From Pezicula radicicola (taxonomy: Eukaryota > Ascomycota > Leotiomycetes > Helotiales > Dermateaceae), in assembly GCA_003008705.1 (NCBI GenBank), contig PDUO01000041.1:118716-182715 (forward strand): a stretch of DNA of 64,000 bases, given 5' to 3'. Position 1 is the first letter of the stretch; each line of letters starts with the position of its first letter. The position numbers were made by a program, and so were the translations under genes. The notes beneath the pieces were generated by a model, which saw only the letters and a program-made list of their open reading frames with translations, made no database searches and was not told where the DNA came from. Positions 44,952 through 57,466 of this stretch are shown here, one piece after another.

Positions 44952-45979
44952 AGTAAAGTAGCTACTTAGGCGAGCGGAGCGAATATAGCCTCTTCACTTT
45001 TAATGATTCTACCTATTTTGCTTCTAATTACATTTACAATTATCTTCCCTCTTTACTCTTTACTCTTTCCTCGCTTACTTATTTACCCTTAGTATAGATT
45101 TCCTCTACTTTGACCCTACTTATAAGGTCCTTATCTACCTTTACTATAAATATATATTAGTCTAGAATATAGTCAAGAGTTACCTCTAAACTATATACAA
45201 AGGTTAATTTTTAAGCTAGGATATAAAAGATTACCTTCGTATTGTTGTATCTATAGACCTCTGAGTGCCTAAGCTAGTATAACAGACAATTGTCCCTGCT
45301 AGTAACCTACTAGTCCCTTACCTTGAATTACACTTTAACGATATTAGCTGTCGACTTTACAAGTCTCCGCCTTATGTCTACCGTTGCGAGACTAAAATAA
45401 GGGTTCACCTAAAAAATACCCATAGCTGGCGTAGTAGTTAGAAGCGTAGCCGCCGACCTAGTAAAGTATCTCTTCTAACATACACCACTTTCGGTACCGG
45501 CCTCGAGAGTGTAGTCAACCACCCAGTTACATGCCAGACTTTCAACCGAAGCAACTTCTTCCGGTATTTTGTTGTTCAGCCTATAAACCACCCTACCTAC
45601 TACGGACGATAAGCTTATCTCTAATCTTACGTATATCCTATGTTACCTTTCGTGTGTCCCGTATTATAGCCTTAGCCCGACTCCTATAGCCTTGCGTCGC
45701 CTTGCATTAGCCAACCGCGACTCGGGTGGCCGTACAAAGACGTGGGTTTTCCATGCTGGGGCAATGCTTTAACGCTCTAATACCAGCCTATGGTGTGCAG
45801 CAACGCCAGGCCCAGCAACCCAGGGGCAGTAGAGCGTTGTTCACAGAAGTTAGAGCAGTCTTTTCGACCATTTGGAGTAATTGCAGTGTTAGCGTTATGA
45901 TTTTCTATGCAGGATAGCGACGGCGAGGTATGAATAGAGATATCTGACTTAAATGAGATCTACAAAAAACTGCGTCTCA
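44952..45979. other. no assignable gene
   Basis: Pyrimidine-rich and stop-rich, with TTACTCTTTACTC-type runs (45045-45085). A 63-codon open frame at 45726-45917 has no recognisable content. Confidence 0.45.
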
Positions 45980-46710
45980 CTATGTCTGCTCAAGATGCGG
46001 TGTCCCGAAGAAGAAGATATGTCGGCACGATGCTTCAAGATCTAATAAGTCCTTTTGATGTTCCTTTGCGTCGGACGACCGATACAAGGCATCTTTAACC
46101 AGGATGCCTCCAAGGCTGTGGGCAACGAAGATCAAGAGTCTTCCTCTACAATTACCTCGTTCCCTGGTGACTCTGTCTAGAAGCTGTCGGCCGTGGTCTG
46201 AGATGGTCATTTGGTTCGTCCCAGCTTGGTACCAATGGGTAGGTTACGAATCGTAGCCGTACGTAAGGACTCGGACATTCTTACAATGGAATGGAACGAG
46301 ATGTAAAGGCCAATAGTAATCTTTAATTCCTTTCTTTTTATTATCTTTCTTTTTCTTCGTTAAGGAGTGGGAGATTCTAGAGTGAAGCCGATCTTTCTTT
46401 TCCTTCTCGTTATAAAGCTAAGTCTTTATCGGATGGCCCATCAAGCATGGACAAAGACCAGATCTGCAACTACGTCAATGTCAATCGGCGGCGTATAAAG
46501 TACTGTAATATCGAGGGGTTCGATACGAGGCAGTGGTTCAAAATTTGTAGGCGGATCGTCTCTCGAGCACGGAATCCTAGTCGGAATTGCGGTTTTGATT
46601 GTAGTAACGCCGGCTCGAGAGTTACTATTGCCGTTGTTTGCTGCCTCGCCCGTGGTTTGAGGGAGGGGCACTTCATCTCTGGGGGCCAAAGGCTCCGTGT
46701 TGGTAGACAT
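45980..46710 (-). pseudogene. alpha/beta-hydrolase esterase (DUF676/SERAC1-like), decayed
   Basis: N-terminal frame (46710-46441) ends LDITVLYTPPIDIDVVADLV, FVHA, then a stop. In the next frame GHPIKT*LYNEKEKKDRLHS follows, where the family has Trp at the stop. After a gap come ARVLTYGYDS-like sequence (NVRVLTYGYDS*PTHW) and an open frame 46210-45980 with MTISDHGRQLLDRVTRERGN and LLIFVAHSLGGILVKDALY (nucleophile Ser in HSLGG), ending RHIFFFGTPHLEQT. This is the serine esterase module found alone or at the N-terminus of fungal NLR-like proteins. Two Trp/sense-to-stop changes and a frameshift inactivate it. Confidence 0.78.
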
Positions 46711-47177
46711 CTTTTTTGTTGATGAAAAATGCTACCGGAAATCCAAGATGGAAAGGTATCGATTTATGTCTGCGAGGTGCGTCTAGTTATAACGTGTCAA
46801 CACGGACGCTGCAATTTGCGAATTAGGCGACAGCAATTTATAATGTAGCGGAGGTCTTGTATAGGCGCTCCACCCATGCAAGAGACATGCGGCTGGACAT
46901 AGTGGAGGGTGGGATATAGCGACTATTGGTCTGAACCCTCTAGGACGTGCAGATTCGAGCCGCTAAACTGAATTTCAAACTCTAGCCTAACATGATTTTA
47001 GCCTATACAATAAGGTAAACAAGGCTTCCTACTACCTACTTGTAGTAGGAAGGAAGGGGGGGGGGTATAATGATTTTTAGGCGTACATTAAGTGGGGTTA
47101 TACACTGACAAGGGAATACGAGTTTGTCCTACGATATATTACATATATCCCGCGAAACTAGCTCGGCTGCCCTTGTA
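46711..47177. other. no assignable gene; perfect hairpin
   Basis: Non-coding. CTTCCTACTAC (47025-47035) pairs perfectly with GTAGTAGGAAG (47042-47052) across a 6-base loop, followed by a G8-9 run (about 47057-47065). Could act as a terminator-like hairpin or be a MITE relic. Confidence 0.5.
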
Positions 47178-47500
47178 TTACATCGGGTCGGCGAACCACG
47201 TCTCACATAACACAACATCTCTATCGATAGGACTCAGCAAGAACCCCCACTCGGGCCGGTAGCTAGCAGCCACAATAGCGTTCGAAAGTATGTCCCCGTG
47301 CTCTGACAACGTCACTCGCAGTTCGCAACCAAGGTGCTTGGGAGTGGGAATGGCACCGCGGATGCCTTGCCGGCTTCCTACCACTACTATGAGTTCGTCG
47401 ACAATCCGGTACACGGCGTGACATACTTCCTGGAGACAGAACTGTCCGAGCGATGGGCAATATTCGAACATATATCGCTCGACCTGGGGTCTCTTTTGTC
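47178..47500 (-). CDS. short hypothetical open frame
   Basis: Minus-strand frame ending at 47178, protein-like over its last 90 residues (EVCHAVYRIVDELIVVVGSR, ELRVTLSEHGDILSNAIVAA). No start, signal or domain recognised. It overlaps the end of the membrane-protein gene in another frame and may be its frameshifted continuation. Confidence 0.25.
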
Positions 47501-48163
47501 TACTTGTACACGAGAAAAAGCATAGCTTGTACGCATGCAACCACTGCCGCCACACCAGATGTGACCGCTACCCCCAAATTGACATCTTTCGTCGCCATTC
47601 CCACGATAAGTCCAGCTCCAACGCACACCAGTAGATTGAGCAAGACCAGGAATAGAAGTCCCACCCAGTTCATACTCAACACAATCAACAGAACTCCTTT
47701 CTCGAGCTCTCCACCAAGACCGATCTCAAATCGCATGTTGTCTTTCACAAATGTTTTCGAGTTCGATAGTAGATCTGGGTCGTGAAATGCAGCAGTGAGC
47801 TCGATTTCGCGTTTCCGTCCCACGACAAAGACCTGCCGAGTGGCCTGCTGTGCTTCTAGATTGGAAGTACTGTTCTGGCAAGGACATTCAGCTAGTGTTA
47901 TTCGAGCTTGCTGCACAAAGTAGGGTTACTGCTGAAAGGGTTGCTGTCTCGACGACTGGGCTGTAGAACCCGAGACCATTGTCCCAAAAGTGGAAGGGCG
48001 GGAGACTTTTGAGACGATGATATTCTTGCTTGAGATTCTTGAAAACCTCAACACCGCTGTTGCTATCTTTGAGGTCTAGATGGTGCATGTATAGCTTGCC
48101 CCCAAACTTCTGGCATACGATCCGCCAAAAGATCTGAGGTTTTTGAGTTGGCTCGGCCGACAT
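47500..48163 (-). pseudogene. membrane protein of a fungal family of unknown function, one frameshift
   Basis: ATG at 48163 begins MSAEPTQKPQIFWRIVCQKF, then KLYMHHLDLKDSNSGVEVFK, EYHRLKSLPPFHFWDNGLGF, VVETATLSAVTLL. A frame change near 47905 leads to ARITLAECPCQNSTSNLEAQ, NSKTFVKDNMRFEIGLGGEL, then two membrane helices (LLIVLSMNWVGLLFLVLLNL; GLIVGMATKDVNLGVAVTSG onward) to a stop at 47500. The N-terminal WRIVCxKFGGKLYMHHLDLK block is one I associate with a widespread uncharacterised fungal family. Function unknown. Apart from the single frameshift it looks well preserved. Confidence 0.65.
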
Positions 48164-48910
48164 TGTTTGAATCCACGATCATCTATGGCTAAGTTGAAAG
48201 GTCATCAGGATGCAACAATCAATTCTTTTATCAAAAGTTAACAAATGATGTCCATCGAGTTCGAGATTAGTCTTGCACGTTTTAATGGCCACATCCTGTC
48301 GAAATGGGAGATATACTGTGAGCAGCAACCAAATCGCCCAGTACGTTCCATTTCAACTAGCGTCCCTCAATGAGCACTCATTCTCCCGATTTATTCACCC
48401 ATTTCACCCATCATATATATATGCGTTTCCGTCTTCTCGCCCATTTCTCGGTCAAAATACAGTCGCATCAAGCGCGACCCGATGATACGATGATCCAACA
48501 AAAGCAAAGTGATTTGGCTTTGCACAATGCTGAACCAAGCCACGCTTGAGGTTGGGCAGATTTACGCCCAATTCGCCCACAGATTTTCGTCTCGTTTCCT
48601 CTTTCCATCCATTTCGCTCACTTCGCCCGGTCTCTTCGTTGTTCACACCCTTGCCACTATTAGACGAGCCACTTGAGATGAAGTGTAACGCACCATGGCA
48701 AGCAAAGCCACTTCCAGAAACCCGCTCACTCCGTTCATGCCACTTATCAATTTTAATTCTCTGCTCTTGAGAAAGAGCATATCTTGTTGATTGCGATATC
48801 AATTGATCTTCTATTGATGCGATCGTGAAAATAAGTTGTGGCGGATTTATGAACAACAATTTCTCAGACGGTCAAAGATTGTATCAAAGGCCCACCCAAG
48901 ATACTTGGCC
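48164..48910. other. intergenic, promoter of the C2H2-kinase gene
   Basis: No gene supported; overlapping short frames on both strands (48452-48859, 48546-48770) have no family content. TTCGCCCATTTCACCC-type runs near 48395-48450. Confidence 0.45.
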
Positions 48911-51900
48911 ATGGAGGATGACTCGTTGACGCAGAGGTTCGAAATCAGAAATGACACACCATCTGTGTCTTTGAGCCGTGACTCGGGATACCAATCCCAG
49001 AGTACGAACACCGCTTTAGAACAACTCTTAGAGGATTCAAATCGAAGATATCCATACCTGGACTTTGGGCAGCCAAGAAGTCGCAGATATCAATCAGATC
49101 TTGTGCCTCAGCAACTGCCGAGATCAAACACTGCGGCGCATACTGCTCCTCCAAGTCTGGAGCCCCCAAGAAACATCATCGGCGGATATCGTGCGGAGCT
49201 GTCATAACAGCAAGATGCCCAATCTAGCTCTGGCTTAGTCTCTCAGTATTACCCTATACTGCAGGTAGAATTTTCATGCTCTTGATTATCAAGGCGGTTA
49301 AACTGATAATTTTTCAAGTTCTCGGAGCCACGCTGTCTACCGCAGCCGAGTCCATCTGGGCACAGCATCTCGGCCTCTGACATTCCGTCATTTCTCGAGC
49401 CTGGTCAAATACATGATCTAGATCTTGTCGGCTACTTAACTCACGAGAACTCTGAGCTGCCAGACCTCACTTTCGACTTGCTACCAATAACCGTAAGTAC
49501 CTCGGACCAGATTCATATCGGACGTCAATCGGATTTGCCTCCTTTGACATCTAAAGCCGAGACTTGGGCCAAATTCTGGATTGAGCAAAATCCGGGCAAA
49601 TTTCCTGTCGAGAGAGATAGGGAATTACTTGCAGCGCTGGCAAAAGAAAACCTCGAAGCGATTGAGCAGGCTTTCGGCGAGATATTGACCACCAGTACTG
49701 TGCGAGACCAAAAATGCATTGGTCTTACCGCATTGAACATCGACAAACCAGAAGTCCAAGCCCCGAATGGAGGCCAGTCATTCATCATAGATCCCAAAGC
49801 TCCACGTGATGCCGCCGAATGGGTCACTCGCCAAGCTACCAGATGTCCAGCTTGGCACGACGAGCTGGTGCTCCCCGAAGAGGCGCGGTCCCGGATCTAT
49901 AAATGCACTGTTGGGTGCGAGAGAACTTTCGAGAAAAAAGACGCCTGGCGAAGTCACGAGGAGCTGCGATTTCCACAGAGGGGATGGGTATGCAGTCTTG
50001 GCACGACAATCTTGATTGAAGGTATCGTCTATTGCACGTATTGCGGTCTACAGAACCCTGAGGCGCATCACGTCCAGCACGTACACCCGGAACATGCGGC
50101 CACTGGCCCTTGCTGCCAGAAAGTCATGAAGAGGGGGAGAAATGGAACGATATTCTACCGGAAATATCGATTTGAGAAGCATATCAAGCAAACTCATCCA
50201 AAAGTGCCTCTAGGTCCGATAGTTACCCAAAGATATTTCCCCGTTCCTCCAACATTTGATAGGCAATGCGTTATGTGTTCAAACTACGAGTTCCGTGACT
50301 GGGATCATAGAATTCAGCACTTGGCTCAACATTTCGAAAAGAACCCTCGTCGTCCTTGTAGCCGCAAGCGTCTGCATATAGATGATGATAGAGACGACAG
50401 TGAGGATGATGATGACGACGACGATGATGGGGATGACTTCGACGATACATCCAGACCTCCGGCCAAAAAATGGCGATGTTCTAACAATAGCAAGATCCAG
50501 AACGGAGACAACAATGTGAGGCCCCAATCCCCTCAGTACATCAAGGACACTAATCTTTGGCAGACATCTCGACCTATTGAATCTGCTAACAGCCAGACTA
50601 CACGTGCAGTCACATTAGAAACTCCAGGATACACGTCAGCATTGACCACACGGTGCACTGGTTCAAAGTCAGACGATTGTTTCAATGTGTACGTTCTCAA
50701 TGCATCGATTAGACCGTCCATATCCACCATTAAAGAACGAATTATGGACATTAAAGTACCCATAACCGGAACCGACTCACAATACTTCATTCCGCAAAAT
50801 GCATTGGAAAGCATTTTTACGAAGGAGGATATTCTCAGAGAGATAGCCGCGTCAGTTGGTGATATCCGCCGCCTAGGATGTAGCGAAGACGAATTGGTCG
50901 ACTATGTTCAGAAATCTGCGCAGAAGCTCTTTGCAATCTTGGTATGTCTTGGTCAAAGCCCAACGATCGAGGCCTTTATGGCAGCCGAACTTTCGGACTC
51001 GGACTTGCCATTTCCTGTCGAAGAAATCTCGCCGACAAGAGTCAATCATGATACTCGATGGACACATCAGAAGGTTCTTGGGACCTTGTCGAAGTGGGAC
51101 GTCCACGAGCTCTACCGACTTCAATGGTCCTTCTTAGCTCCAGTATTCGAATTCAGACCCAAGGTCCGCCATTACGCACTTGACAACAACTGCATTCTCC
51201 CATTCCTGAAGGAAGATGAGAATTCAGCAGCTGTAAGACATGAAGGTGGTTTTAGTTCAGTCTTTCGTGTCAAGATTCATCCTGCACATCAAAAAGTGTT
51301 TGATGAGATGGACTGTGAAATGGTGAGCTCCAGTCCAAAGAATTCTGCGAAATTTAATTACTAACCAAAACAGACAAATTACAAGGCATGCGCTGTCAAA
51401 CAGCTTAATTCCACTAAGAAAGAGTTGTTCGATGCAGAGGTTGATATGTTGAAATCCTTCAGGGGGCGGAAGAATCACCCACACCTTATCAAACTTCTCG
51501 CAACATATAGCCTCCAAGGGAACTATCATCTGGTATTTCCATATGCTAATGATAGTTTGCGTTCATATTGGAAAAACAAAGAGCCTCCACTGACTGCTTC
51601 TGATACATTGTGGGCTCTTAAGCAGATGAAAGGGCTCGCAAGCGGCCTGGCACGGATTCACGAGGTCCACTCGAATTCCACAAAAAGTGAAAAGTTATAT
51701 GGACGACATGGAGACATCAAGCCGGAGAATATCTTATGGTTCTCTCACTCGAAAGACGATTCCAATGGCGTGCTTCAGATAGCAGATTTCGGCCTGGGTC
51801 GCTTTCATACACGTTCCACGAGATCACAAATTGATCCAGCCAACGTCGGATGCTCGCCAGCATATGCTCCTCCGGAGCTCTCTCTGAAACAACCAATATC

Positions 51901-53032
51901 ACGGGCTTACGATATGTGGAGTCTGGGATATGTTTTGCTGGAATTTGTTACTTGGCTGATCGGTGGGCAAAGTGGTCTGGACGACTTAAGATACACCCAG
52001 ACGAAATCATCTAATCCAAAGGAAAACGGACTCTTCACTATATTCATACCAGAAGACCGCAGTGAACCGCAGGCTGTTATCAAAGAGTCGGTGACTCAAT
52101 GGATCCGACGCCTCCGCACCCATCCACGCTCTTCAGAGTTCATCTTGGAAATGCTGATTTTGATTGACAAGGGTCTACTTGTGGTTGATCCGAAACAGAG
52201 GTTCAGCGCTAATGCGGTTGATCAGGCTCTTTGCATGATGCTTGGCCGAGCAAAACATAACGATGCATACTTGTCTCCGACCAGCAGTCTTGATCCGAGC
52301 AAGACCGCAAGAAGCAGTCCAGTGACTCCAGTGAGACAGGACTCTGCAGCCACTGAATGCGGAACATCAGGCCCACAGAACTCATCGGGACTTCGCAACC
52401 CCCAGTCGCAGATCTCGCGCAGTTCAATATCGAAGGACCAAAAATCGGAGTCTTGGACATCGAAAGATCATAAAATAGAGTCGTCAACATTAAAGGACCA
52501 CAAATCTGAAACTTCTCACTCGGATTTACGGCGGAGGTTGTTTGGAAGGAGCTCGGAAAGTCGACAGGATGGAAATTCGAACAGAAAGGGCAGTTACCCC
52601 AGTGGGTCATTGTCACTAAGCAAGAGTAGCACCAGGCAGGATTTCACAACTGCATCTCAACACACGCATACCACTTTATACGATCACATTTCTCTGTCCG
52701 ATCATGCCTCTCCATCTAGCCATACCCCTCCATCCGATCAAGCGTCTTCATCCGACTCTGAAGCATCAACAACCTCCGCGACCGCTGAGGAGAGAGCTGA
52801 TGTAGCGATCGAGATTGTGCGTGCTGATGGAGATCATGATCATCACCTGAGCCAGCCTGTCATATTTAATCCAGATTCTACAATGGAAACGCAGGTAGGA
52901 AGAGGGACCGACTCTGTGAATGTTCGGCCTGCATATACAGAATACCCTTCTCAAAACCAAGTAAGGAGGGTGGCGGGACTGCCGCCTCTACCCCCGGAGC
53001 CTGAGGATTATCCAGAGGATCGCGGTTCGTAG
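48911..53032 (+). CDS. C2H2 zinc-finger / protein-kinase fusion, single in-frame stop
   Basis: Exons 48911-49264, 49319-51322 and 51374-53032; introns of 54 and 51 bp (second with TTACTAAC). Conceptual length 1338 residues, interrupted only by TAA at 49205-49207 (after RAELS), consistent with CAA to TAA. Domains: disordered N-terminus; C2H2-like fingers (KCTVGCERTFEKKDAWRSHE; YCTYCGLQNPEAHHVQHVHP; RQCVMCSNYEFRDWDHRIQH); a basic/acidic tract with an Asp run (about 50390-50455, nuclear signal-like); a helical segment; then a kinase domain: AVKQL, HGDIKPENILW, IADFGLGRFH, YAPPEL, DMWSLGYVLLEF; and a Ser-rich tail. The catalytic loop has HGD rather than HRD, as in a fungal kinase group often coupled to finger or STAND domains. 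Everything after the stop is in perfect order, so the stop may be an allele, recent, or bypassed. Confidence 0.82.
50386..50455 (+). repeat. GAT/GAC-rich acidic microsatellite inside the C2H2-kinase gene
   Basis: Run of GAT and GAC codons encoding an Asp-rich stretch (DDDDDDDDGDDFDD). In frame and unlikely to disturb the protein; length may vary between strains. Confidence 0.75.
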
Positions 53033-53357
53033 GATTGATAAGTTGGGATGGTGACTGTTCAGACATGAAGAAAGACTTATGCTGGTTTCAAAATAATATT
53101 AGGTTAACTGAAAAATAAGTCTTCTGGATCGTCCAGCCTACCCTAGTGTCTTCCTGTGAGCGCAGTTGTCATCAAATAGCTGCCTATGTGCTTGTAGGCG
53201 TGATAAGACGTCCCATTCGATTTCTCTTGCTGGCTCGCCGGGTATTGGAATTTGGAAATGAGCGATCCATCTCCGTAGGTGCTAAAATGTGATAGGAAAT
53301 CAGCCTCTGCCGGAACTTCATCATCTCCTGTATTGCGTTCTGTGGTCGAAGGTTGAA
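53033..53357. other. 3' spacer, no gene
   Basis: Between the kinase stop and the C2H2 relic; no supported feature. Confidence 0.5.
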
Positions 53358-54697
53358 TTATAAGCTCGAGGCGCTCATTTTTGTTTGCCAGACTTTTTTC
53401 CTTCGTCGGATTTCAAATTGTCTGGTAGTCGGGGCACTCAAAAAAACAACTATATAATTGGTCTGGAGTTCATCCGCGCAAGTACATCTATTTGCGAGTC
53501 CTTGGATGTTTAACGATGTTCTTCTATTATGTGACGTTTGAACTTGTCTACGTCTAGGAATAGCATCTTTCTGTGTTCCTTGAACGTGCAGAGCCATTCT
53601 CGTGACATATGAACTGCTCTTGTGTGCTCTAGCCATGCTTCATATGTCGCGAATGTCTTGGCATCATCATGACATAAACAGCAGCTGAATGGTTCGAGGT
53701 CTTGCATGATGTGGTCTCTGAAATTGTGCTAGGTTCCAAGTCCCAGAAGGCATGAACTCTGATAAGTTTAATAGCCATGTACACATACCGCTAAAGACCC
53801 TTATCTAATAATTCTTCCTCGGTCAGGAAATTAAAGCAGTACGGGCATTGACAATCCAAGCCCAAGGACGTGGGCTTAGGTGGTGCAGGCAAGCAAACTT
53901 CTGGTCCTGGAGCAAAGATCTTACACTTTTTGCCGATTTCTTTGAAAGACAAGAATCAAACTTCAAAGGCTAATTATCAAATGTGGTTGCGGTAAAATGG
54001 GATCTTGGTGGTATTCTGGAGTTTGCGGCATCTGAAAGGACAGCAGCAGCCTTGCCCCTGAGTCTGGAAGCGACTTCGGTGGTTCTTTTTGTTGTGATGT
54101 TGGTAGCTATTTTTACTCTTGAATTTGGGGGGCTTCATTTTCAGACACAATGGGTCGAGTCGTGGAGTGCGAGCGACGCCCGACGGCATATATAAACTGT
54201 TTTTGGCGCAGGAGTATCGTGTCAAGCAGCAGTTTACGAAACTCTTCGCTGGACTGGGCATACTTGATCCTCAACAGGCTAGCAGCAAATCTCGCGTAGT
54301 TCAGGTGAAGTGGCATTGGTGGGCTGAAAGGGTCCTCCAGCATGCTTCTCGTGGTGTGATTCAGGCAAAGTGATATTGGTAAGCTGTAAGGGCTGTTGAG
54401 CGTCCTTCGGCTGGCGTGGTACAGATGAAGCGACGTTGTCGTGCTGTGATAAGACCCCAGCATCATCCGTTGGGGATTATAGTGCAGGAGAAGGGGTATC
54501 CGAGTCCTTGACCTGCTTGTCGTCTCGAATCTCCGTGTTGCTCTCATCCTCTCACGCCCCTTCAGGTGGCCAATCATCATCATCATCATCATTATATCCA
54601 ACTGGAAGATCCAAGTCGACAGAATAATCCTCACTCCAGCCACTGTTGCTTTCTCTGTCGTCGGACATGCAAATGCTTGGGGAATTGATGACATCAT
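53358..54697 (-). pseudogene. C2H2 zinc-finger protein C-terminal part, decayed
   Basis: Best block is 53707-53510: DLEPFSCCLCHDDAKTFATY, EAWLEHTRAVHMSREWLCTF and FKRHIIEEH, the DLxPYxCxxxxC...WxxHxxxxHxxxWxC pattern of fungal degenerate C2H2 proteins. A further finger-like CQCPYCFNFLTEEELLDKG lies near 53870-53810. Upstream (54700-54260) one frame is acidic/Ser-rich (NSGWSEDYSVDLDLPVGYND; then Asp run) and another shows a repeated ESHHEKHAGGPFQPTNATSPE-like unit of about 24 residues, so the linker has an internal repeat. Stops and frameshifts in all frames. Probably continuous with the helical N-terminal part at 54830-56077 as one former gene. Confidence 0.55.
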
Positions 54698-54829
54698 CCA
54701 GCAGCTGAGAATGATTTGCCTTCCGCCCCTTCTCTGGTGTGAACTGGCTCTGTCAGTGCTGTGTTCACTATGAGAGGAAGGGGTATCTTCCTACCAATCT
54801 CTACATCTTCCGCGCTCTGGTCATTTCAT

Positions 54830-56077
54830 CTCCATCGGTAGTCAGACCACGACGTCTCTTCAGGTCCTCGGCAACTTTGATTCTAGATTGCAATCTTTGC
54901 CAAGGAAGCGGATCCACCTATGGTTGGTGATTTGTGGACAGCATGCTCGACTTGCTGGAGAGGTGCGCTCGCTTTTTGAACTTCAGGCTGATGCTCAGGA
55001 ATAAGACGAGGTGGTGATTTTGGTGCATCGTGTTCGCCCGTTGACTTTGACTTAACAACTTCTATTGCGTGTTCGTGTATGGTCTTCGACTCAGAGAGCT
55101 TTGCTGCGTGCTTGGCCGCAAAGTCACCTTCTGACAATGCTCGCTCTTTTTCATCGGTGCCAGTCATGACGAGATCTGCATCTCCATCCACTTTGTGACC
55201 ATGACGAATACTTGCTGGGGGCTTTCCAATGGTCAGCACATTGTACACTAGACCCTCTCAGAGGCTCGGGGCTGGCAGCTCAGAACATACCGAGAGAGGA
55301 AGATTATTAGGGCCATCATTGCTCTCATGGATGATCCCAAGCGCATCCTGAAAATCCACGGCACACCATTCGCCAGAAGAATCTGGGATCTGCTCAATCC
55401 GCTGCGCCCTGTGGTCTTGCAGGATACTGAGTGCACGTTGGAAGGAGCTTCGATGTGCAAGTCGTCTGAGCGCCTGTAGTACACCAAGCGATTCCAGGAC
55501 GTTGGCATTAAACGCGTGTTCCAATTCCTACCGAGTCATGACCCAACGACCTTCAATGTCTTCCCAGCTCTCCTTGCTGAACGACATGATAGTCGTCGTG
55601 ACGTCGAAGGGGCACCATGTGTCTTACGACACACCCCTCCGAGCATCCTTCCTCTGTTGCCGCTCAAGTGCCACGGCCTTCATGCGGGTATAGGCTGTGT
55701 CGAAATCCACGGCGCGCGCCAGTAGTGCGAGGGCCTGCAGGAAATTGGTCGAGAGCATGACAGTTTCGTTGAAGTACGTGATCAGTTCCTCCTGTGTCTT
55801 TCCCCATGCTGTCTCGACGGCCACAATCTTGGGATTGTTGCGCAAATGTTTGGCATATGCTTTTCTAGGCTCGGCTCCTTGAAGTATTGGCGTGCGTTCG
55901 TGTCGAGGAACGTTGCCACGTTCGCCGTGGGGAGCTCCTGAACCAGCGCCGATTCCACTCTGCGATATTTCTCCAGGGTCCAGAATTGCTGACGAACTGA
56001 TTGATGTCGGTAACCAAGGCTACCAGAGCTGGAGAGAGCGTCGTGGTGGTGGTAGCGGTCATCGTGACTTTCGCCAT
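54830..56077 (-). pseudogene. fungal helical N-terminal-domain protein of unknown function, decayed
   Basis: Begins at ATG 56077 (MAKVTMTATTTTTLSPALVA, LVTDINQFVSNSGPWRNIAE). A frame change leads to KYRRVESALVQELPTANVAT, FLDTNARQYFKEPSL; then NNPKIVAVETAWGKTQEELI, FNETVMLSTNFLQALALLAR, DTAYTRMKAVALERQQRKDA. Stops at GVS*DTWC and after WVMTR (Gln codon to TAG) are followed by ELEHAFNANVLESLGVLQAL, SSFQRALSILQDHRAQRIEQ, GEWCAVDFQDALGIIHESND, a TGA and a charged tail to 54883. Mostly helical and cytosolic in style, resembling N-terminal domains of fungal C2H2/STAND proteins. I do not recognise a named family. Damage: at least two frameshifts and three transition-type stops. Confidence 0.55.
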
Positions 56078-57466
56078 GGCGTAGAGGGGCGCTGTGGTTC
56101 AATGCTTGTTTGTTTGGCGCATGACAGGGGCACACATGGAGAATTGGAGATGCAGGGATGGCAATGCGGATGGTGGTGATGGCGATGACTTCTCACAACA
56201 AAGAGAGAAAAGGATTGGTGGTGGTGGAGTTGTTTAGGAAGAGAATGTGTAGTTGGAAGTAAGTAAAATGATGTGATGACGATTTATTTACAGGTCATGA
56301 TTTACTGTGCTGCACTTTATGAATTTCTAGCATCATAAGTTGAGTAGGCTTAAGAATCCCGCGGATGGTGTTGATAGTGAAAAAATCAATGTGGTATTGA
56401 TGCAAATCAACAAAATTTGAAGAAGCTGTTCTACCTTCGAAAATTCCTTAAGGGTTGGTTGGGCTGTTGTATTCAATCAGGTTCAAGATTGCTCGCTGTT
56501 CTGGAGTTGCGGCAGAAGCGAATTGTCGTCTCTTGCTAAACACAAACCTAGAGAGAGGCTGGAGATGTTCGAGAATAACAACAGAGGGAAGAAGATTGAC
56601 CGCTGTCAGTCGCTACCAATACGATTAGCATTAGGCAAATCTGGTGCTACTCCTACTCCTGCTTCGGTACTTCCCTAATTTCTCGCCATTCCAACATCCA
56701 CCATGAATGCGAAGGAACTCAAAAAGAACTCGTCCAAACAACAGCAACATTGAAACTCAGTGATAGAAAGACCAAATATCGTTTACCTGGATACCCTACG
56801 TTCCAATCTTGTCCCCGCGACGATTTTAGTCGAGTTCCTTGTTGAAGCTGAAAATGTAGAGTTAATAATAAGGGGAAACACAGGCGCGAGGAGGTGAGAT
56901 CAAGGCTGCCGCTTTGTACAAGCCCTGTCGAAAGAAATGCAGCTGCCTCATCTCCGTACGTCGGACAGCCTCGTTGCATCCCTAACTACCTGTTTGCTTA
57001 CCGATTTTCAAACTCTATTAGTCTTATATGTGATGTGGCAACCCCACAGCTGAATAGCTTCATCAATTCAGACCAATTCAACCCATTATTCCTAACAGCT
57101 TCAGTCTACACGGTCGCCTGTCTCGAAAGCTTTCAATATCGCGCAGGAGAAGATGAGGCGCGTCGTGATTTGCCATTGTTGAGATGATTGGGCATTGGAG
57201 AGGTTGGAGATATGTTTTTAGTCAGAGAGTCAGAGAGTCAGAGAGGAGATTCCCCATGGATAGGTCAGGTAGAGCAAACGGCCGCCCACGTGACGACTCG
57301 AGAAGAGAAACCTACCTGGAATCTACAACACCCACCACCTGAGCTCAGCCTTACAGCCAGCCTTACGGCCAGCCTTACAGGAGAGACCCAGAAACTCCTC
57401 CAGGCACGTTGTTACCTACCTACCCACTACACACGCTACAGCACCATATATTACATCGCGTTAACC
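56078..57466. other. no assignable gene
   Basis: Short frames at 56719-56979 and 56894-57187 have no recognisable content. Near 57346-57381 the 12-bp unit AGCCTTACAGCC/AGCCTTACGGCC is repeated three times, immediately before the chromodomain gene. Confidence 0.45.

Noticed and set aside
54113..54697. 194-codon minus-strand frame with Met run and His/Thr-rich repeats
   Set aside because: The Met run is an ATG/CAT microsatellite; a parallel frame reads as an acidic, Ser-rich linker typical of C2H2 proteins, so this frame is probably not the original.
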